From assembly GCA_002422955.1 (NCBI GenBank), contig DITY01000009.1, forward strand, positions 1 through 7,373: DNA of 7,373 nt. The letters run 5' to 3'. The notes under the pieces are model-generated. The model did not search any database. It was not told the origin of the DNA and worked only from the letters and a program-made list of their open reading frames with translations. This document shows positions 5,798-7,373 of the stretch, one piece after another. A program made the position numbers and the translations under genes. This DNA comes from Planctomycetaceae bacterium UBA6172 (lineage in GTDB: Bacteria > Planctomycetota > Planctomycetia > Pirellulales > Pirellulaceae). Numbering within the stretch: position 1 is the stretch's first letter; each line of letters opens with the position of its first letter.

Positions 5798-5836
5798 CTC
5801 AATTTGACACCTTAAACTCAACTGACTCCTGACCCT
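5779..5836. repeat. Direct-repeat satellites of the inverted repeat
   Basis: TGACACCTTAAACTCAA occurs at 5786-5802 and again, exactly, at 5805-5821 (period 19). TGACTCCTGAC at 5779-5789 recurs exactly at 5823-5833. The longer stretch 5819-5836 matches the right arm core 5775-5792 at 15 of 18 positions. The left arm could therefore pair with either copy. The nesting suggests slippage or repeated insertion within the same element. Confidence 0.7.
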
Positions 5837-5896
5837 CTCACCTAGACCTTCCATTTCAACCTGGACGCTCCCCTTGGCCTGCCGTGGGACGGACGA

Positions 5897-7357
5897 GTGG
5901 GTGCGCTTGTGAACGAATCGGCTCCGTCCCGCATCGCCCCCCGCCCTTGGCCGCGGCGATTGCTCAATCGGCTGGAGATCGACCAAGCGGTCTTCTTTGC
6001 CATCGCGGCTCGCGGTTGGCAGTTTCTCGCCGGACCGCTGACGGTCATCCTGATCGGTAAGTTTTTCTCCGCCGAGGTTCAAGGTTACTACTACACGTTT
6101 TGGAGCCTGATCGCGCTGCAGACGGTGTTCGATTTTTCTTTTCACCCGGTGATCGTCAATTTCGCCAGCCATGAATGGGGTGCGGGCGGTCAGGCTATGG
6201 CGCGCCATGCACGGGCGGGGGCGGCGCTGGGTGGCGACTCCGCCAGCCAGTCGCATCAAATTGCTACCGAGCGATTGGCGAGCCTGCTCCGCGGCTCCCT
6301 GCTCGGTTATGCGATCGTGGCCGTCATCTTCTTGCTGGTCGTTGGCGGGGCCGGTTTGGCTTTTTTCGCGTTGGGCCAAGCGAGCGACACTTTGGCCTGG
6401 CGGGCGCCCTGGTTGGCGTTGGTCGCGCTCACCGCGCTGACCTTTTGGACGACGCCCTGGCTGGCGATGCTGGAGGGTTGCGACGAGGTGAAGAGCGTTT
6501 ATCACCTGCAATTCACGCGGGCGGTCGTGGGTAACCTAGTCGTGTGGGCCTTGATCCCACTGGGGGCAGCGTTGTGGGTTCCCGCGGCGGCGGCGGCGGT
6601 CCGCTTGGGGTGCGAGGCGATTTGGATCGTAGCCAAGCATCGCGTTTTTTTTTCCACGCTGCTCCGTCAACCCCGCGGCGCGCGGGTCAATTGGTGGGGC
6701 GAGGTCTGGCCATTTCAGTGGCGGGTGGGCCTGCGGGGCTTGCTCGGGTTCGCGAATACCTTTTTGATCAACCCGGTCGTGTTCCTTTATCACGGCGAGG
6801 TTGCGGCTGGCCAACTCGGGATGACTTGGCAAATCCTGACGTCGTTGCAAGCGGCCTGCATGTCGTGGCTCAAGACGAAGACGGCCAAGCTGGGGATGCT
6901 GGTTTCGAGTGGTCAGTTCGCCGAACTGGACCGAATCTACTTTCGACTGTTGTGGATTTCCGGAACGTTTCTGGCACTCGGTTGCGCGGCCTTCGTTCTG
7001 CTGGTGTTCGGGCTGAACCATTTCGACTGGTCGCTCGCCGGGCGGATGTTGCCGACGCTGCCGACAGCGGTGCTGGCGGTGGCGATCGTGTTGCTGATCA
7101 TTCCGGAAAGCCAATGGACGTATATCCATGCTCATAAGAAATCGCCTCACTTGGGATTGGCGGTCCTGGGGGCGGTGTTGAGCGCGGTGCTGATCGTCAA
7201 GTTGGGTCATGATTGGGGGGCGAGCGGCGTGATCGTCGCCTACTTTACGATGATCGTCGCGTTCTATCTGCCGCTCTGGTCGGCGGTCTGGTGGAGTTGC
7301 CGGGCCCGCTGGCACGCGGAACCCGAGCGGCTGCTTGTCGACCGAGAGACGCCATGA
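5897..7357 (+). CDS. Wzx-like polysaccharide flippase (MOP superfamily)
   Basis: A 486-residue integral membrane protein with about 12 hydrophobic segments, roughly at 35-55, 65-88, 131-159, 168-190, 207-224, 226-248, 278-298, 307-325, 350-372, 385-402, 419-436 and 442-468. The pattern, a basic cytoplasmic N-terminus, GKFFSAEVQGYYYTFWSL (54-71) and the mid-protein Gly/Arg loop WRVGLRGLLGFANTFLINP (275-293) fit lipid-linked oligosaccharide or polysaccharide translocases that flip undecaprenyl-linked glycans outward. A stop lies in frame at 5843-5845 and no ATG follows it before the coding region, so the start is GTG at 5897; a GTG at 5909 is the alternative. There is no clear Shine-Dalgarno site. 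The stop overlaps the next start as ATGA (7354-7357), so the two are translationally coupled. Family confidence is good; the glycan is unknown. Confidence 0.85.
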   Translation: MGALVNESAPSRIAPRPWPRRLLNRLEIDQAVFFAIAARGWQFLAGPLTVILIGKFFSAEVQGYYYTFWSLIALQTVFDFSFHPVIVNFASHEWGAGGQAMARHARAGAALGGDSASQSHQIATERLASLLRGSLLGYAIVAVIFLLVVGGAGLAFFALGQASDTLAWRAPWLALVALTALTFWTTPWLAMLEGCDEVKSVYHLQFTRAVVGNLVVWALIPLGAALWVPAAAAAVRLGCEAIWIVAKHRVFFSTLLRQPRGARVNWWGEVWPFQWRVGLRGLLGFANTFLINPVVFLYHGEVAAGQLGMTWQILTSLQAACMSWLKTKTAKLGMLVSSGQFAELDRIYFRLLWISGTFLALGCAAFVLLVFGLNHFDWSLAGRMLPTLPTAVLAVAIVLLIIPESQWTYIHAHKKSPHLGLAVLGAVLSAVLIVKLGHDWGASGVIVAYFTMIVAFYLPLWSAVWWSCRARWHAEPERLLVDRETP

Positions 7358-7373
7358 AATTTCTGTTTTTGAC
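7354..7373 (+). CDS. Start of a further gene, possibly a glycosyltransferase (cut by window edge)
   Basis: The ATG at 7354 overlaps the flippase TGA as ATGA, with GAGAG (7344-7348) upstream. Only MKFLFL plus the first two bases of a Thr codon are visible. The start resembles the first beta strand of many glycosyltransferases, and the flippase neighbour fits, but six residues cannot identify a family. Confidence 0.4.

Larger units (their letters stand above)
5498..5896. other. Intergenic region between Cys-rich gene and flippase
   Basis: 399 bp with no convincing gene. In order it holds the terminator (5557-5592), a dyad around a perfect TATAAT (5598-5621), two overlapping inverted repeats (5681-5714), and a long inverted repeat with satellite direct repeats (5725-5836). 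A 36-codon frame (ATG 5619 to TAG 5729) exists but has no recognisable product. The remaining 60 bp before the flippase GTG show no clear Shine-Dalgarno site. Confidence 0.7.

Noticed and set aside
5725..5836. CRISPR array
   Set aside because: The repeats are inverted and irregular, with a 19-base period and no unique spacers; no cas gene is present.
5741..6511. Minus-strand frame of 256 codons over the repeat and flippase
   Set aside because: The product is Arg/Gln-rich and motif-free, opposite a clear membrane protein.

Overview
This is a GC-rich bacterial window. Planctomycetota (a Pirellulales-like, Rhodopirellula-type genome) is the best guess. The reasons are the very Cys-rich secreted repeat protein, genes that mostly lack a clear Shine-Dalgarno site, and the mix of amidohydrolase-like and sugar-acid-like enzymes with a polysaccharide exporter. 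This is inference from gene content; no marker gene is present.

Left part (1-3997, minus strand): a compact four-gene run read right to left. It holds a small cupin (3997-3647), a zinc deacylase of the succinylglutamate desuccinylase/aspartoacylase (DoeB-like) family (3644-2610), an M81/MlrC-type metallopeptidase homologue (2586-1072), and an enolase-superfamily (mandelate racemase/muconate lactonizing) enzyme that starts at 1072 and runs off the left edge. Gaps are 2 bp, 23 bp and a 1-bp TGATG overlap, so the genes are almost certainly co-transcribed. The set looks like a catabolic module for an N-acylated or amide-containing small molecule. I cannot name the substrate.

Middle (3998-4738): a 741-bp divergent intergenic region with a weak extended -10 candidate for the leftward operon and several inverted repeats upstream of the rightward gene. 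The gene at 4739-5497 encodes a secreted 252-residue protein with 38 cysteines, an in-frame 21-bp tandem repeat (CEAPACG), and four copies of a short LLx(K/R)-type motif, each followed by a Cys cluster. A strong intrinsic terminator follows at 5557-5592.

Right part (5598-7373, plus strand): a non-coding stretch holds a perfect TATAAT embedded in an 8-bp dyad, two overlapping inverted repeats, and a long inverted repeat with direct-repeat satellites that looks like a REP/MITE-type element. It is followed by a GTG-started Wzx-like flippase (5897-7357), whose stop overlaps by ATGA the start of another gene (7354 onward, only six codons plus two bases visible). This is probably the start of an exopolysaccharide or O-antigen type cluster.

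No rRNA, tRNA, CRISPR array, transposase or phage gene was recognised. The points most worth a second look are the modular Cys-rich protein, the unassigned four-gene operon and the repeat element at 5725-5836.
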